Source of the DNA: Stenopsyche tienmushanensis
Lineage: Eukaryota; Arthropoda; Insecta; Trichoptera; Stenopsychidae
Assembly (NCBI GenBank): GCA_008973525.1
Contig: WACJ01000267.1
Location: forward strand, 1-64,000
Direction: 5' to 3'
Length of the DNA stretch: 64,000 nt
The notes beneath the pieces were generated by a model. It saw only the letters and a program-made list of their open reading frames with translations, was not told the origin of the DNA and did no database searches. Each line of letters begins with the position of its first letter. Within the stretch, counting starts at the first letter, position 1. The position numbers and the translations under genes were made by a program. Shown in pieces: positions 1 to 13,146 of this stretch.

Positions 1-1950
1 TCATTTTCAAATTTTGACATTATTTTATTACAACTTTGAAGTGCCAAAAATATATTTTTTAGAATAGAATGCAGATAATTTGAAGCTATTCGCCAAACCG
101 TCGCCTTAAAATTTTCATCAGTATTTTGGGTATGACCATCCGCATCTTTGAAGTAATTCATCCCTAGATAATGCACCCCTTCGTAAATATTTCAATTCCG
201 TTTTTTCTCCCTTTCCAATATACTCTCAATATTTTATACTTTTAAAATATGTATTAAAAAATATAATTTTGAACATTTTAAAAGGGGTTGTTTTCCTTAT
301 TCAATAACATATTATATCCTGATAGAAGTGTACAATCAAAATTCTAAAATTGTACACTGTAGTCTTTTGTTCGAAATAAATGGTTATAGGATGCCTATTT
401 TCTTAATGAGAAAGGATATAAGTCGTTTGTAAATTGAATAGATTCTGTTTCTAATTCGAGTGGGTAGTAAAGCACTTCGTCCGCGTAAAACAATTTCCAG
501 GGTCTAATCTGAACAAATGACCGCCCGCGTCATTATTGCCTCGGAGGGAAATTCGTAGGAAATTATTTCGTCTTTTTCTCCAGGTTGTACTGAAAATATC
601 TTCTGTTTTGGCGGAAATTAAAAGCGTGACATTTGAAGTGACGAAAACGCAAAAAAAGAGGAAAAAACCGATAGAAGAACCCGGGTGGTAGACAGAAAAT
701 CCATCCCTAACAGAACTCAATTACAACCAATCTCCGCGCTACAATTATGATTTTTCCGAAAATTACTTTCCAAACGAAAATCGGATTTTCCTTCAGGGTT
801 TCTATGCGTGTCCGGTCAATATGCAATTAATTTTCACAAAGAAGAAAAAATCATTCATTTTCAATAATCCCCATGAAAAATGTCGGTCTTGCCCTATTGA
901 AATTGAAAATTATGTTGAAAATGTGGCTCGGAAATTCAGCATTCAATTTGAGCTTACGAAATTGGATATATTGTTCAAATAAAATCGGCATTTTTAATAT
1001 TCACCCCCCGCGGATTTATGGAAGTGAAAAAACGGCACAAAAACTCGAAAAATAGCACTTCAAAATTTTTTCCATTTTTGCGCGATTTAAATAAATGCAC
1101 CCCTTCATTGCAATATATCTAAATATAAGATTTTCCTCGCATATGGTCGGATGTTATATCTCCATCAGGATGATCCCTATCCCAAGCGCCCCTTATGCAG
1201 GATGAATAAACAGACGGCCTGCCTTCATATCGAAATTGGAAAAACAAGAGGTGTACATATATCTGGACACGCGCTCTATAAACACGAAGGAAAAAAAAGG
1301 AAAAAACCAGATAAATAAATATGACTTAGCGTTTTATTGAGTTAGTGGCGTTGGGACTGCTCCTTGACGTCCGATAAGATATATGCCCTCTCATGGGAGA
1401 CCTTTGCGACAATCTTCCCGGGACATGGACTTTGGCATTCACTCGGAAATATACTTGAGTTTTGTTTTTCTGCCCTCATTTTTCTAAAGAATGTCAATGT
1501 CGAAAGAAATAACCATATAAAAGCGAAGAGATGTATGAACGCATCGTGTTGGCACAGAGCAACCTCGATTTGAATTGTGTACCTCTGTGAAATTTTACTT
1601 GCGTATATTACCATCTTTTTATATTTTTCCATCGTAATTTAGAGCAGTTTATTACATTTTTTATACGATATGATCAAAATATAACAGCTCAATTTATTGC
1701 GATTTGAAGGAATATGAGGCAAAAAATATTTCATACAAAATAATTCATGGAAAAAGCACCAATGGCTTATTTATTCTCACTCTTTTTTATTCATATTGTT
1801 TATAGGTCATTAAATAATTTCGGGTAAAATCATATTAATTTATGAACAAATCTATAAACACTTTTTACATTGTGGACTATCTTGGAACATATGAGATATC
1901 AAAAACATAATTCTGAAGAAAATATTGTTTTTTAACCCTATCGGATCGAA
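1..1950. other. Gene-free AT-rich stretch
   Basis: No reading frame here looks like a gene. Open frames are under 100 codons, overlap on both strands and lack domain signatures. No tRNA, simple repeat array or recognisable transposon end was seen. Confidence 0.5.
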
Positions 1951-1989
1951 AATCGTGAGACAGAAACGGGTGTCTTACGTCTCATCATA

Positions 1990-2212
1990 CATTCTTGCAT
2001 CGATGGCAAAGTCGTGCCATAAAAGTACCCCTACTCGGATAGGGCGACTTTCGTTCGCGTTGTCTTGAGAACAGGCGTTTGTTTTTATAATTAAGATACT
2101 CACATCATTCTTATCCTTGAGCAATTTTTTTATTCCCCTTTGACTGTTCTGGAGTGGCGTTATTAGCCGATTATTACCAATTCTTTGCAAAATCTACTCC
2201 TTCAAAACTGTG
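1990..2212 (+). mobile_element. Mariner-derived fragment, partial tandem copy
   Basis: This segment is a diverged direct copy of about 2490-2650. Both contain a run reading TTGACTGTTCTGGAGTGGCG followed by similar text ending in TACTCCTTCA. It corresponds to the downstream part of the mariner-derived composite that starts next to it, so the locus holds a partial tandem duplication or a recombined pair. No intact reading frame remains; the minus-strand open frames here are antisense artefacts. Confidence 0.6.
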
Positions 2213-2940
2213 ATTGACAGCTCAAGAACATTTAAAACGTATCGGGAAGATGAATTGAATGAAGATTTGGATGCCGCACGAACTGTCCGACGATAACAAA
2301 AGAGAACAACGAAACACGTGTAAAGTTTTGTTATCAAGACAAAAAGTTTGTTCCATTTTGAACCGAATATGAAATGAGTTGCTTATGACAACAAAAGTCG
2401 TAAACACCAATAGATTTCGCTGAGACAAAACCATTTCCGACCCCGAAACCTGGATTGACAGCCTGCAAGACTCTTTTATGCGTTTAGTGGGACGACTTTT
2501 GTTCGTGTTGTCTCGAGAGTAGGTGTTTGTTTTGATAATTAAGATACTCGCATCACTCTTATCCTTGAGCAATTTTGTTATTCCCCCTTGACTGTTCTGG
2601 AGTGGCGTCATTAGCTGAGAATCACCACTCTTTTGAAATATCTACTCCTTCAGAAGTAAACTGGCAGGTTTGCACGGTAACCCACTCAATTTATTTTTGC
2701 AAGACATTAATAGACAAAAATAGTTGAACAACAGAAAACAAATGCCATGTAAGTTGAACATTAAAAAATATTCCGAAGAAATGAAGGAATATTGTGTGCT
2801 ATCAATAGTGTTAAGGTTCATTTATTGAGCTTGGTTCATTATCAAGCTTGTTACATGCTGCGGTGGAGCTGAAAGAAAAGTGGATTATATTAAAGCGTAG
2901 CGTGTATGTTCTCCGATTTGAAAGGGTTAATTATCATTTA
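2213..2940 (+). mobile_element. Composite mariner-derived repeat, copy 1, ending in TTAA
   Basis: The plus strand keeps remnants of a mariner transposase: a WMPHELSDDNK-like stretch near 2265-2300, then a LLSRQK stretch, both typical of the region before the first catalytic Asp. Stops and frameshifts break the frame. From about 2650 the sequence no longer resembles mariner and continues into a tail that ends AAAGGGTTAA at 2931-2940. The whole unit, including the tail, recurs in inverse orientation at 5956-6660, so mariner part and tail have travelled together. Mariner identity is inferred from motifs; the TTAA/CCCTTT end suggests piggyBac-type mobilisation but does not prove it. Confidence 0.65.
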
Positions 2941-5900
2941 TTAAATTTATAGACGTTTTATTTTTTTATTAGCAACAAAATGATTTTTTCTAAATTTCAA
3001 ACAAGTTTTATGGAATTTAAATAGTTTTGCCTTTTATATTTTATTATTCAAATTGATTTTAATCAAGATTAAAACCAATGTCAATCGGTTAATCATGATT
3101 AAAATCTACTTAAATTTTTAATATTTATCGAGCGTTCTCACGAAAATATAAACTACAGACAGACGACAGTTAATAAAATAATAAGGTTTTTATTAAAATA
3201 TTCCATTTCTAATGCACTTACAAACAATTGAGCTTAAAATTTATAATTATTTTTAAAAAGTGTTTTTATTAACTTCGTAAATAATTGGAATTTTGGAAAT
3301 TTGAAAATTTCTTTTGAATATTTATTCCTAAAAATTTACTGATTTACCCAAAAAAAAAAACTCTTTTTTTCAAAATTCTAGACTAGAATACCCACCCCCC
3401 CTTAAGGTAATTTATACTTAATTTTAAATATAGTATTTTTGCATTTAATAAATCACAATAAATAAACTTCTTGTATCTATGAAAGTCATCCAAGATTCAA
3501 GAAGCACTGTGAAAACAATTCATTTCAATTACAAATACTTAATAAAAAATATGCATTTCTTTATGAGACACCCTCATACATTTGAATATTAATAGAATTT
3601 TAAGATTAATTGAAGTTTTTTACGATGTTGATTTTTTTTAGTGGTCCTAAATTATTAATCATTGAAAGCATCAATATATCATTGAAATTCTTACAATGTG
3701 TAAAGCTAAATTGATTGCTAAATTGATGTTTATTAGAATAACGTTGAATAATTTTGAATGCCAAATTTACTTCATAAGGCATTTACATGACATCGTAGTG
3801 GCTTCATGTTGGCGCTTCGCTTATTGTTCTCGCGTCAGGCTTACATCGAAGAACTGCAGACTATATATGATACAACTACAATAATATTTTGCTTAAAATA
3901 ATCAGCTTAAATTCTCAATAAATACAGATTTTTAATGCTTAATAATTATCTTACTCAACATCGACATTTTATATAAAAACGACCTAATAACAACCTGATT
4001 TCATCCTACAAAAAATGCTGAAATACATATTTTACAACGATGTTAATTTTTTGTTGTTGAAACACGTTCCTTGTTTTTATTCCGGCTTTTGCGATATTTT
4101 TCATGTACGATGTAATGTTCTGATTTTTTTAATACATATCGTAGATGGAATTATGCTAAGCTTAGTTATGTACGTTACAGGAACATTTTCATGATTCAAT
4201 TTTAATCAATGTTTCTCTTCGTAATATTCATGCCTCTCGGCATCCGCCCTCGTGAGATGACATATTAATTTTCAATTACGGGATAATTTATAGAACAGTC
4301 GACGAATCGGGTCATTATGTCATCCTTGATAAATTTTCCGTCTTTCACGGATGTACAATTAATTACGGCAGAAACAACATAACATTTGTCAAGATGACAT
4401 ATTATTATCCACCCATACAGAATTTACGTTCCGAGGTCTCTTTTTATATAATGGAGAACAATACACAATAAAATCTTTTCCCCGGGATGGCTTGTATCAT
4501 TCCGAATAAACAGTCGCTTGAGGTCACTCCGGCGTCGTAAACGGATGTGATCTGATTTTATTTCGGGCTTTTATTGATCTTTAAAGATTAAATTTTCCTG
4601 CCCTGCTTTGTGCCTTGAACGGAGATGGAAAATTTATTAGTGTAAGCGTCGGTTTTCCCGGTTTTTCTTTGGGTCAAGATTTGACACCCCAGAATAAACT
4701 AATGTTAGTAAATCATGTATGAGTCCATGGTATTCGGAATTTAACGGAATTATTTTCAATTCATTATTTTCAATCGATCTTTTTGACTGAAAATAGCTAA
4801 ATGATGCTACAAACTTTGATTTTATAAATACAAATTTTAATATCATAATACTTGGAGAATAAATCTTAAAAAAAACATGTAAAAAGTCTTAAAATCCACT
4901 GTGATTTTTGAGCTTGTGTATCGCATAGTTACGAGCTTTTTATTCTGCATATAAAAAGAAAGTAGAAAGATTCGCGGTTTAAAAATAGTAATCCACTTAA
5001 ATATTATAGCACTATCACTATGTACAAGTTTAGTACCAAGCTAAGAGGATAGGAAAGTTGAGAGCTTTCAAATCGTTCTAGTTGAGCTTAAAGCTTCAGC
5101 GCGCGGTCAAGTGTTCTACACGGTACTGGATAATGACTTTTTTTAAGGAGAACTCTTTACATGAGACGTATTACATGTCACAATTTATACTCGATATGAA
5201 ATATATACTATATCATATATGTTACGTCATCAGCTGCATATTGTACGTTGTTATAAATATTTTCTTGCTTCAATGCTAATGTTCCATAAATAAAACGTCA
5301 ATTTTCATACCGATCGCACAACTTAACACGAAATTACAAAATAATGAGAGCTACTTTCGACAGCTATCAATAGAAAGATTTCTTCAGCCAGAAAATCTGG
5401 CCCAAAGCCTCGGATATCCAGTTCATTTCCAATAAGGAGTCCTCAATAGGCCTTTTACGATAATAGTACGCTATTTTTATTAAATGCTACATAGAAAAGC
5501 ACAATATAGGGTCATATAATAAATATCGGAATAAAGGAAACTCTTTTTGTGCTACTTGATATGATGAAAGATAAAAATACTGTTCACGAAAATAAATACG
5601 TCTATTTTCGTAACGGTCTCCCATTGAATGGAAAACGCCCCATGGAGCTTTCATCATTTTTCGTTAATGCTCATTTGCAGTATAATTGGCTTCCATCCAG
5701 TCTTCAACTACAAAGTGCACTAATAAGTAGATAATTGGCTCTAGTTATTCGATTAGACACTATGCCATGGAATAGTAGGTCAAAATTTTCTTCAAATCCG
5801 ATTAATGTTGGCGTTCTGGAATATTCATATAAGAAAGCTGATCTTAAAGTATATAAGAAAAATATTTTTATATAAACTTATGCAGCTTAAATATGTTCCG

Positions 5901-5955
5901 ATTAAATACTTAGGTTCACTATCTGCTTCAAATTATCGATGAAATTCATTTTTAA
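2941..5955. other. Gene-free stretch, very AT-rich
   Basis: No supportable gene. At 3370-3400 there is a TTCTAGACTAGAA motif followed by a C-run, which recurs near 50710 within a dispersed repeat. Around 4480-4640 base composition becomes more balanced (CCCGGG, CGGCGTCG), so this could be conserved non-coding DNA, but nothing specific is visible. Confidence 0.45.
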
Positions 5956-6890
5956 TTAACCCTTTCGAGCCGGAGAGCCGACATGCCACGCTCTATGTAA
6001 ATCCATTTTGATGTCAGCTCCGCCGCAGCGTATAACTATGTGTGAGTAACAATAAATGAACCTTAACACTGTTGATAGCACACAGTATTCCTTAATTTCT
6101 TCGGAATATTTCTTAATGTGCAACTTGCTTGGTATCTGATTTCTGTTGTTCAGCTATTTTTGTCTATTAATGTCTTGCAAAAATAAATTGAGTGGGTTAC
6201 CGTGCAAGCCTGCCAGTTTACTTCTGAAGGAGTAAATTTTGCAAAAGAGTGATGATACTCAGCTAATGACGCCATTACAGAATAGTCAAGGGGAATAATA
6301 AAATTGGTCAACGATAAAAATGATGCGTTTATCTTAATTATCAAAACAAACGCCTGCTCTCAAGACAACACGAACAAAAGTCGTCCCGCCAAACGCATAA
6401 AAGAGTCTTGCGGGCCGTCAATCCAAGTTTCGGAGTCGGAAATGGTCTTGTCTCAGCGAAATCTACTGGTGTTTACGACTTATGTCGTCATAAGCAATTC
6501 ATTTTTCATTCGGTTCAAAAAGGAACGAAATTTTTGTCTTGACAACAAAACTGTCACGTGTTTCGTCGCTCTATTTTGTTATCGTCGGACAGTTCGTGCG
6601 GCATCCAAATCCTCATTCAATTCATCTTCCCGATGCGTTTTTAATGCTCTTGAGCTATCGGCCATAGTAAATGCATACTCAATCGAGGATTTATGTCGTC
6701 ATCAAAATTTAAGGGTTTTTCAGTTCTAAGGGTATCTTTTAAATATCGGTTACAAGATTTAAATTTAGAAAACCAAAATCGACATGTCGTAATGGTAACG
6801 GCTGTCTTCACCGTTTTTGGATACAAACTGAGCTCAAGCAGACGTCTATCAAAATCGGCAAGGACTTATTGATATACCTGATATTTGAAT
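5956..6890 (-). mobile_element. Composite mariner-derived repeat, copy 2
   Basis: Read on the minus strand, the element opens near 6888 with a mariner-type end (AGGTATATCAATAAGTC) like those at 36723 and 44602. It then encodes a decayed N-terminal transposase: a WFSKFKS helix-turn-helix-like stretch, a P-LNFDDD stretch, and WMPHELSDDNK near 6600. From about 6230 down to 5956 it shares the same non-mariner tail as copy 1, ending at a TTAACCCTTT terminus (5956-5965). Multiple stops show it is dead. The 141-codon plus-strand frame over 6304-6729 is antisense to the transposase and is not a gene. Confidence 0.7.
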
Positions 6891-8870
6891 TTATTCTCTC
6901 TCGTGCATGTTTGGAATGTGATTACACAAAATAAATATAGAGAATCGATAGTCTTGATCATGGGAAGATATATTCTTCCCGCTGGTTCTTTACAAGTCTC
7001 GTAGCTGTGATCTCTCTCACTAGTAAATAATTATTATGTTTAAGACGAGCGTCTTTCTGTCAGCAGCTGACCATCTCCATCTTCTTATTTAGCTTCAGCA
7101 TGCCAATAGCGAATAAGCCCACATGTGAATTTGTCCAACCTGAAACAAAATCCTGCTCCTCCTCTCTGCATAAAAATTACATTATTACTAATAAAATTTT
7201 GTAATATTTTTACAGCGTATTCTAAGCATACATTCAATTTTATTGCTCTTTTTATGACCAATGTACTCTAAAAGAGCACAACATCCTCACGACTGAAGAC
7301 GAAATAGAACGTGTCGCCATTTCATTCCGATTTTCTTCAAATGCAAATCAAAGCTCACGGAATGAGCACCCCACACATGCAAGTGGTGTTTTTTCCACCC
7401 CCTTTCTCATTTGCAACATCCGTTTTACTGCGTGGAGACCCTCGTCGCGAGCAAGTGCTTTTGCAGAATCGAGACAATTTTAACCCCTCGGGCCATTCAC
7501 GCCACCCTCTCCAATCAACCGAGCGTTTGTGGCTGTGAGAGGGAAATCGTGACCGATGAATACAACCTGCTTCTTATTGTCCTCGAGCACCTTTGCATAA
7601 GTGATGCTTTCGAACTACTTCGAGAGGCTCAAGTGTACCTTAAAACCAATAAGCATCCTTTGACATACTTCCAGCGACGTGTAATCGATTAATTATAGTT
7701 TCATACGTACCTGGCTCAAGCACATTGGTTTACCAGGTTTCTTGTCAATAGGATTTCGAAGGTCATGGTGATACTAAATTTATACGCAAGGAAAATCAAT
7801 TACCCTTGAAAATCTTCAAATCTTATATATTTAATATTAATTACTATATAAATGCATTTTTTGTCGCGCGTCTGTATTTCCGTAGGAATAATAGATTATT
7901 ATGTTTATAGGATATTTACAAATTGCCAGAGAAATACCCTAAATGAAGACAAAAAAAAGTGAAATGGAAAAATCCTACAAACTTATTGAGTGATGTGTTA
8001 TTAACACTTAATACTGTTATAACTCCAAACAAATATTAAATCCAATAGCACAAGTTCTCAAACTATGCTTAAAATAATATAAAGTTTTTGTGGATCATCC
8101 ACTGTTGGAAATTTATGTCCTTATAGCTGGATACAGCTGCGATGTTTTGACTTTTACGCCTTTTAAAATGAATGGATTGGTTTTCGACTTTGATTTTAGA
8201 GGCATTAAATTTTACAACTCTGTTTAATGGATTCCATTTTATGCGTCAAAGGGTTAGAAAGCTAATCGCTCTTCGCCCAAAGTTAAATTACGGCCATTAA
8301 ATCGATCGATCTATTACGGTTGCATTCGGAAGCAGATTTTTGGAGCGTATTCTATTTGCGCGATCGAATGCAATTTGTACCGCAAATAATTGATCTGCGA
8401 CCCGATTCCGATTTGTACAATGTGTCGCAAAAACGCTGCACTATTCGAATATGGTTTTATGAATTTCTGTCGCATTCGTGCATGAAGCAAGTTCAGGAAG
8501 CATTCTGTGAACTGTGTGGACGTGTAAATATTAAAACTCGACTCAAAGAGTCTGGAAAGAACTTTTGAACTTGGAGTCGTTCGACTCGATGAAATTTGCT
8601 GAGCTCTGTGGATCTTGTATAAAACTCAGCTCGTGAAATGGTTGTACTTGTGGTTTTCGTAAATAAAGGTCTTCGACTTGATAAAGACGCCCAAAGTATG
8701 TAATAAGTCCCAACCTGAATCGCATAAGTGGATGAGACTTTGAAAATGCACTGTTTCTACTCGAACGCTTGCGAAATTATTTTAATCTCCTTTGGGAATC
8801 GAATAACAAAGTTAACTCTTACAAAATGTGGAAATTTCTTTTAAAAATATGTTCATCTTAGTACACGTTA
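6891..8870. other. Gene-free stretch with moderate-GC segment
   Basis: No gene is recognised. Between about 7260 and 7690 and between 8290 and 8740 composition is closer to balanced than in the flanks, with short overlapping frames of 60-93 codons on either strand. None has a recognisable domain, splice context or polyA signal. Conserved non-coding DNA is the more likely explanation. Confidence 0.4.
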
Positions 8871-9060
8871 TAAAAATGTTTGTTTATAAATTTATTTGTT
8901 TGGAGATTATACATTTATATATTATTCATCGGATTATGATGAAACTTTCGTGACTTATTAGGCATGTATCCAAAAAGTTTTTTAAATTAGCATAATCATT
9001 GTTTGTGTGCGGAATTTATCTTAAATAAAACTGCAAAATTCTATTATTCAATAAAGATAT
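8871..9060 (+). mobile_element. Helitron-like repeat fragment
   Basis: A block with TTTGTTTGGAGATTATAC, then CATCGGATTATGATGAAACTT, aligns by eye with blocks at about 34690-34830 and 63140-63230. The TGTTTGTTCG...CCGATT...GATGAAACTTT arrangement resembles widespread insect Helitron-type 5' regions. No 3' CTRR hairpin end was identified, so the class is tentative while the repeat relationship is seen directly. Confidence 0.45.
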
Positions 9061-9089
9061 TGGGAGCTCAATGAACAACTCAAAGCTGA

Positions 9090-9430
9090 AGTTAAAAAAC
9101 CCTTTTTATTAACAGTTCATCAGCCTTTATAAAGATTAAAGTTTGCCAAAATTCACTCATTATCAATTACACAAACGAGGTGTTCTTTATATAGATCAGT
9201 TGGCACATCTGAGCTAATATCCATATGCACTATCAACTATTTCCAATCTTACAAATACCGTAGCCATCACTTTTCTAGCAAACTCTTTCTCAATTTACAG
9301 ATCTTTGCAAAACTTTTGGTCCCAATCAAACACTTAGATGCCTCGACGAATAATTACGCGTTGCGCAACAGAAGATGCTACTTCTTGCTTTCTTTCTTCA
9401 GTGGCGAAATCAAGAGGCATCCTGTTCAAA
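9090..9430 (-). mobile_element. Mariner-family transposase relic
   Basis: On the minus strand an EVASSVAQRVIIR peptide near 9350-9390 matches SVAQRVIIRFLINEG encoded on the plus strand near 40370-40420. It is followed by a FDWDQKF stretch resembling the mariner VFEWHKRF motif and by an MATVFVRLE stretch in another frame. The GTTGCGCAACGCGTAATTATTCG block is shared between the two loci in inverse orientation. Stops and frameshifts are frequent. Assignment to mariner is by motif order and is moderately secure. Confidence 0.5.
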
Positions 9431-9611
9431 AGGATTTTTTTTCTAACGAAAGGAACTATATAGAAAAATAAGATTCCTGACATCAATATTTCTGATGTTG
9501 TACTAATGGGTTCTATTTTGACTATGAATTAAAAAATATATATTTTATCCGTTTGAGTTCTATTCCAAATTTCTCAAATTCTCTATTACACACAAAATAA
9601 AATAAATGTAA

Positions 9612-9850
9612 TGTTACATAGGAGCGAGGGCACTCTCCCGGGCACGCGCTCGTTGGGATGAACGAACGTCGAATAGAAAGACTTTCTTCTCTAGATGACT
9701 CTTTATTCACACGAGAGAGAGAGAGAGATCTGGCTGCGAGAAGGACGTCCTCCCGCATCCAAGGCTAACCGCCAACTCTTTTTGTCTCCCGCCTCTTGGG
9801 CGTCTCAGCGAAATTTGTCGCAACGATTTAACGTTACTTTACACTCCAGT
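9612..9850 (-). mobile_element. LTR remnant (tRNA-Leu-primed LTR family)
   Basis: The minus strand carries an LTR-like layout: the palindrome GGATGCGGGAGGACGTCC..., a purine/pyrimidine microsatellite (GA)n, then GAATAAAGAG, a polyA signal, and a probable 3' terminus TGTAACA at 9612-9618. Related copies lie at 26590-26765, 29120-29243 and 52100-52460. No internal retrotransposon genes flank it, so this is a solo or truncated LTR. The outer 5' boundary is not clear. Confidence 0.6.
9732..9760. repeat. LTR-borne near-palindrome
   Basis: A near-perfect inverted repeat centred on GGACGTCC with arms of the GCTGCGGGA/TCCCGCAGC type, one or two mismatches in this copy. It occurs at the same place in every copy of the LTR family in the window, which suggests a conserved stem or protein-binding site. 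Confidence 0.7.
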
Positions 9851-12720
9851 ATTTAAATTTGGTGAACATTTTTTATACTCATCGTATTCAGACAAGAATA
9901 TTTATATGAACTTTCAACATATTCAGTCTGTCTTTTACAGATAATAAGGAAAAGAAGATTATTGATCAGATTGGACCTTGACAGATTGAAATTGACTTTT
10001 TTAAGAATGTGTTTTTAACAAGTGATTTTACATGCGTAGTATATTTCAATCTTCAGGGCTTACTGCAGCAGTGATGAATCAGATTTTTACTCAAACGCAT
10101 CCTTTTTCGAGTATTTTTCTTAAAAATATTGTAAATATTTAAGGACTTGCTGCAAAGCATAGCGTGAATACAATTATTTTCCTAAATATAAAATATACTG
10201 CCAATCGGCCCCCTTTGAATAAGTACATGTAGTTCATTTACCATGAAAATGGAGAGGGATCGAGATTAAATAAAGACCACCCGAGGAAAAAACTCAAGAA
10301 GGCATCGGATATAAATATCATCCCTCTTGTGCTTTAAGAAGAATTATTTTAGAAATTCTCTCAATAAAACGCTCAAAGTATCAACGAATGACAAAAATCT
10401 GCCATTGTCGATACAATATAGTGAATAAATCCATTGGAAATTTCTTTTTTATTAATAAAACAGGTCACTTAAAGCAGAAGAGTATAACTCAAAAGCTAAC
10501 ATGGACTAAAATTTAAAAAAGCTTTAGTTTAGGTGAGCTGCAAAAAATTATTTTAAAAATGTCCCAAACAGTTTGTTTGCGGATTTAGCACTTGAGAAGT
10601 TCTTGGCCTAAATTTTAGTTTGAGGTCTCAATATACGCGGTTTGTTTTGTTGATCGGGAAGCAAAAATATACCTTGCGGGCTGTGGGAAACTCTGATTCA
10701 AAGGATTCAAAGTAACTCACCTATGAAGGGCTATATTTTTCTTTTTGTTCAAAGTGAAGATATTTACCTTTTCAAGCGTTCTCACAGAAGCACAAATGAT
10801 GTGATATGGAAGCAGCAAGCATCTTTTTAAATAAAAGTTAAAAAATAAATTAATTTTAAAAATATTTACGCTTACAAATAAATATATTTAATAAAAAATG
10901 CTTAAGAGAGTATTTTCCCATGTATCTATGCTTCTTTTAGCTTAGGCCTTAGGGTGACAAGTAAACGCACTATACATGGGCCCTTACAACCCCTAGCACA
11001 CTTGATCCCTACATTTTAAAACAATGCGCCTTATTCGCAAACAAATTTATTAGAATATTGAACTATGATTTATAGCCTCAATATTTAACTAAGCTCTCTA
11101 GTTTAAGCAGCCTCAAAGCAAATCCATTTATCACCAAAGTCGTAATTATAGCGCGCCTTACAATGACTAAACAAAAGTAAATCAAACAAAAGATTTGGTA
11201 CGATATAATTTTGTGAGACCATAAAATACACCACACGCACATTAACAACCATTGCAAAAACTTCGGATCAACAAATTTATTGTCGCCCTTATTCAATGGG
11301 GAATCGCACGGTGGGTGTGTGGATCAAATTGCGGTGTAAACTTTGCTTCGATCGCAAATTTACCGTAACAAAAAGAGTAGTCAGTCTAGACAATCGATCA
11401 ATCATCCACTTTGGCGGAGGTTTCCCATCGCTGAGCCAATTATTTCCCCTGATTTGTGCCCTGCGACTTTGATATATATGAAGACGCGCGGCCAGCCCTA
11501 GGTCTCCCATATCTGTCCCTTCAAGTGCCATCAATCTTAAATTAAATGGAAAACGTTTCTACCCCTTTTTGGTTGAGTTTGCACCCCCTCGGGGACCCTT
11601 CCACGGCCAGTAGTCACCGGAGTGATTTTCTGTCTCTGCAATGTGAAATGGATTTTGATAGTTCTATACACACGTCATTTTAGCGCGTGTCTAATCTAGC
11701 TTTGCTCCATAAACGTGTCATGGACGATATTTGCCAATGAATATCACATAGCCAGTGGATAATCAACTTTGATGTTTGATTTGGCTTGAATTTAATGTAA
11801 TCTATTCAACATATTAATGTAATTTGTGTCAACATATTGGTACAGCACTTTAAAAATATCCCCCATTCCTTCGGTTTATGCAGTCAATTGAAATTAGTTT
11901 ATTAATATAAAATACATGATTGATTCTAGTTTATAATCAGATACAGTAAAATGAGTTACCGATCTCTTTATTCTTATTAAATTCCATGAAAACTCTTTGA
12001 AATTGAACTAAGCAGTTTTGTATATTTATTTGAAAAGCTGCACTCTCACAATCCATCCAGCAAAGTTCTTCTCTTCGACAAATTTAATAAAAAATGTATT
12101 AATCACCATGATATTGTTGTCTGAGTATATTATACATCTAATAAGTAATGAAATGTCATAACTGAATGATGCTAATAAGATGGGTGTAGTTTTCATACCT
12201 CAGTCAGATATGTTTGTTTGAATTCAAATAATTTTAATGATACCAAATTAGATTGTTGGCTGTTATTAAAGACCCTTCACAAGTTGGCCCTGATCTCATC
12301 CCTGTATGACGTCAAAGCCTTCAGGATCTCTGACGACGGTTATAATCTGCCGTCAACCACGTCAGAGACTCACATCCGTTTTGACACATGTATTCCCGTA
12401 CGCAGACGTGTTATTCAACGTCTTCATTGTTACTTTCTGCTATTAAAATGTATAATGATGGCTTTTCCTGCGCCATCTCATATTAAATTTTAATTCAATT
12501 TGGGAAATATCCTCTGATTTTAATATCCAAGCCCCTTGTTGCGAATAATCTTCTGCGCATATTTGCGCGTATAAATCTGTTCAACTTTCGTATAAATCTT
12601 TGAATGTTTCCAAAAGAAAATATACATACCTTATGCTTTAAATATATATAATTGCGGAACATAATTAAATCATAATCTTTGTTATTTTTAATATTTAAAT
12701 TAAAAGAAATGGTAAAATCC
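9851..12720. other. Gene-free stretch
   Basis: No gene is supported. Frames of 71-91 codons occur at 11078-11534 and 12218-12722, but they lack recognisable domains and several would start at non-ATG codons. Around 11290-11640 GC content rises (GGCGGAGG, CCCCCTCGGGG), possibly conserved non-coding DNA. No repeat family was recognised with confidence. Confidence 0.4.
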
Positions 12721-12725
12721 ACAAA

Positions 12726-13146
12726 ATGGTATTGGATAGCCGTCGACTGATAGTGCGTGAACTGACAGACACGGTTGGGATTTCAAAAAGTGCTGTACAT
12801 TGCATATTGAAAATTTAGACATGAGAAAGCTGTGCGCGTGATGAGTACCGCATTTGCACACAATGGAACAAAATCAACGTCGTCAGGATGTTTCAATCGA
12901 GCGTTTGGTGATGTTTCACAGCAAAAAAGCCGAATTTTTGCGTCGATTCATAACCATGGATGAAACATGGATCATCATCACGCCTGAAACAAAAAGAAGA
13001 ATCGGCTCCAAAGAAGGCAAAAGGATTTCCATCTGCAGACCAGGTCATGGCGTCAGTGTTTTGGAATAATTTTCATTGATTATCTTAAAAAAGGAAAAAC
13101 AATCTACAGCGAATATTATGCAAAATTACAACGTTTCAATAATGAG
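12726..13146 (+). pseudogene. Mariner transposase pseudogene
   Basis: Transposase fragments are readable in order on the plus strand across frameshifts. They are an HTH region VLDSRRLIVRELTDTVGISK (12729 on), an ENLDMRKLCA stretch with two stops, MEQNQRRQDVSIERLVMFHS, the first catalytic block FITMDETW near 12940-12970, a KVM-like ADQVMASVFW stretch, then IFIDYLKKGKT with the second catalytic Asp and YYAKLQRFN. The third Asp region and C-terminus are missing. Mariner transposases are about 345 residues; roughly the middle 140 survive. The same family is present at 48110-48330 and, more distantly, at 62496-62790. It encodes no functional enzyme. Confidence 0.85.

Noticed and set aside
2222..2611. 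129-codon minus-strand frame
   Set aside because: Antisense to the mariner fragment on the plus strand, same situation as at 6304-6729.
6304..6729. 141-codon plus-strand frame
   Set aside because: It is the antisense of a decayed mariner transposase; the minus strand carries the recognisable motifs.
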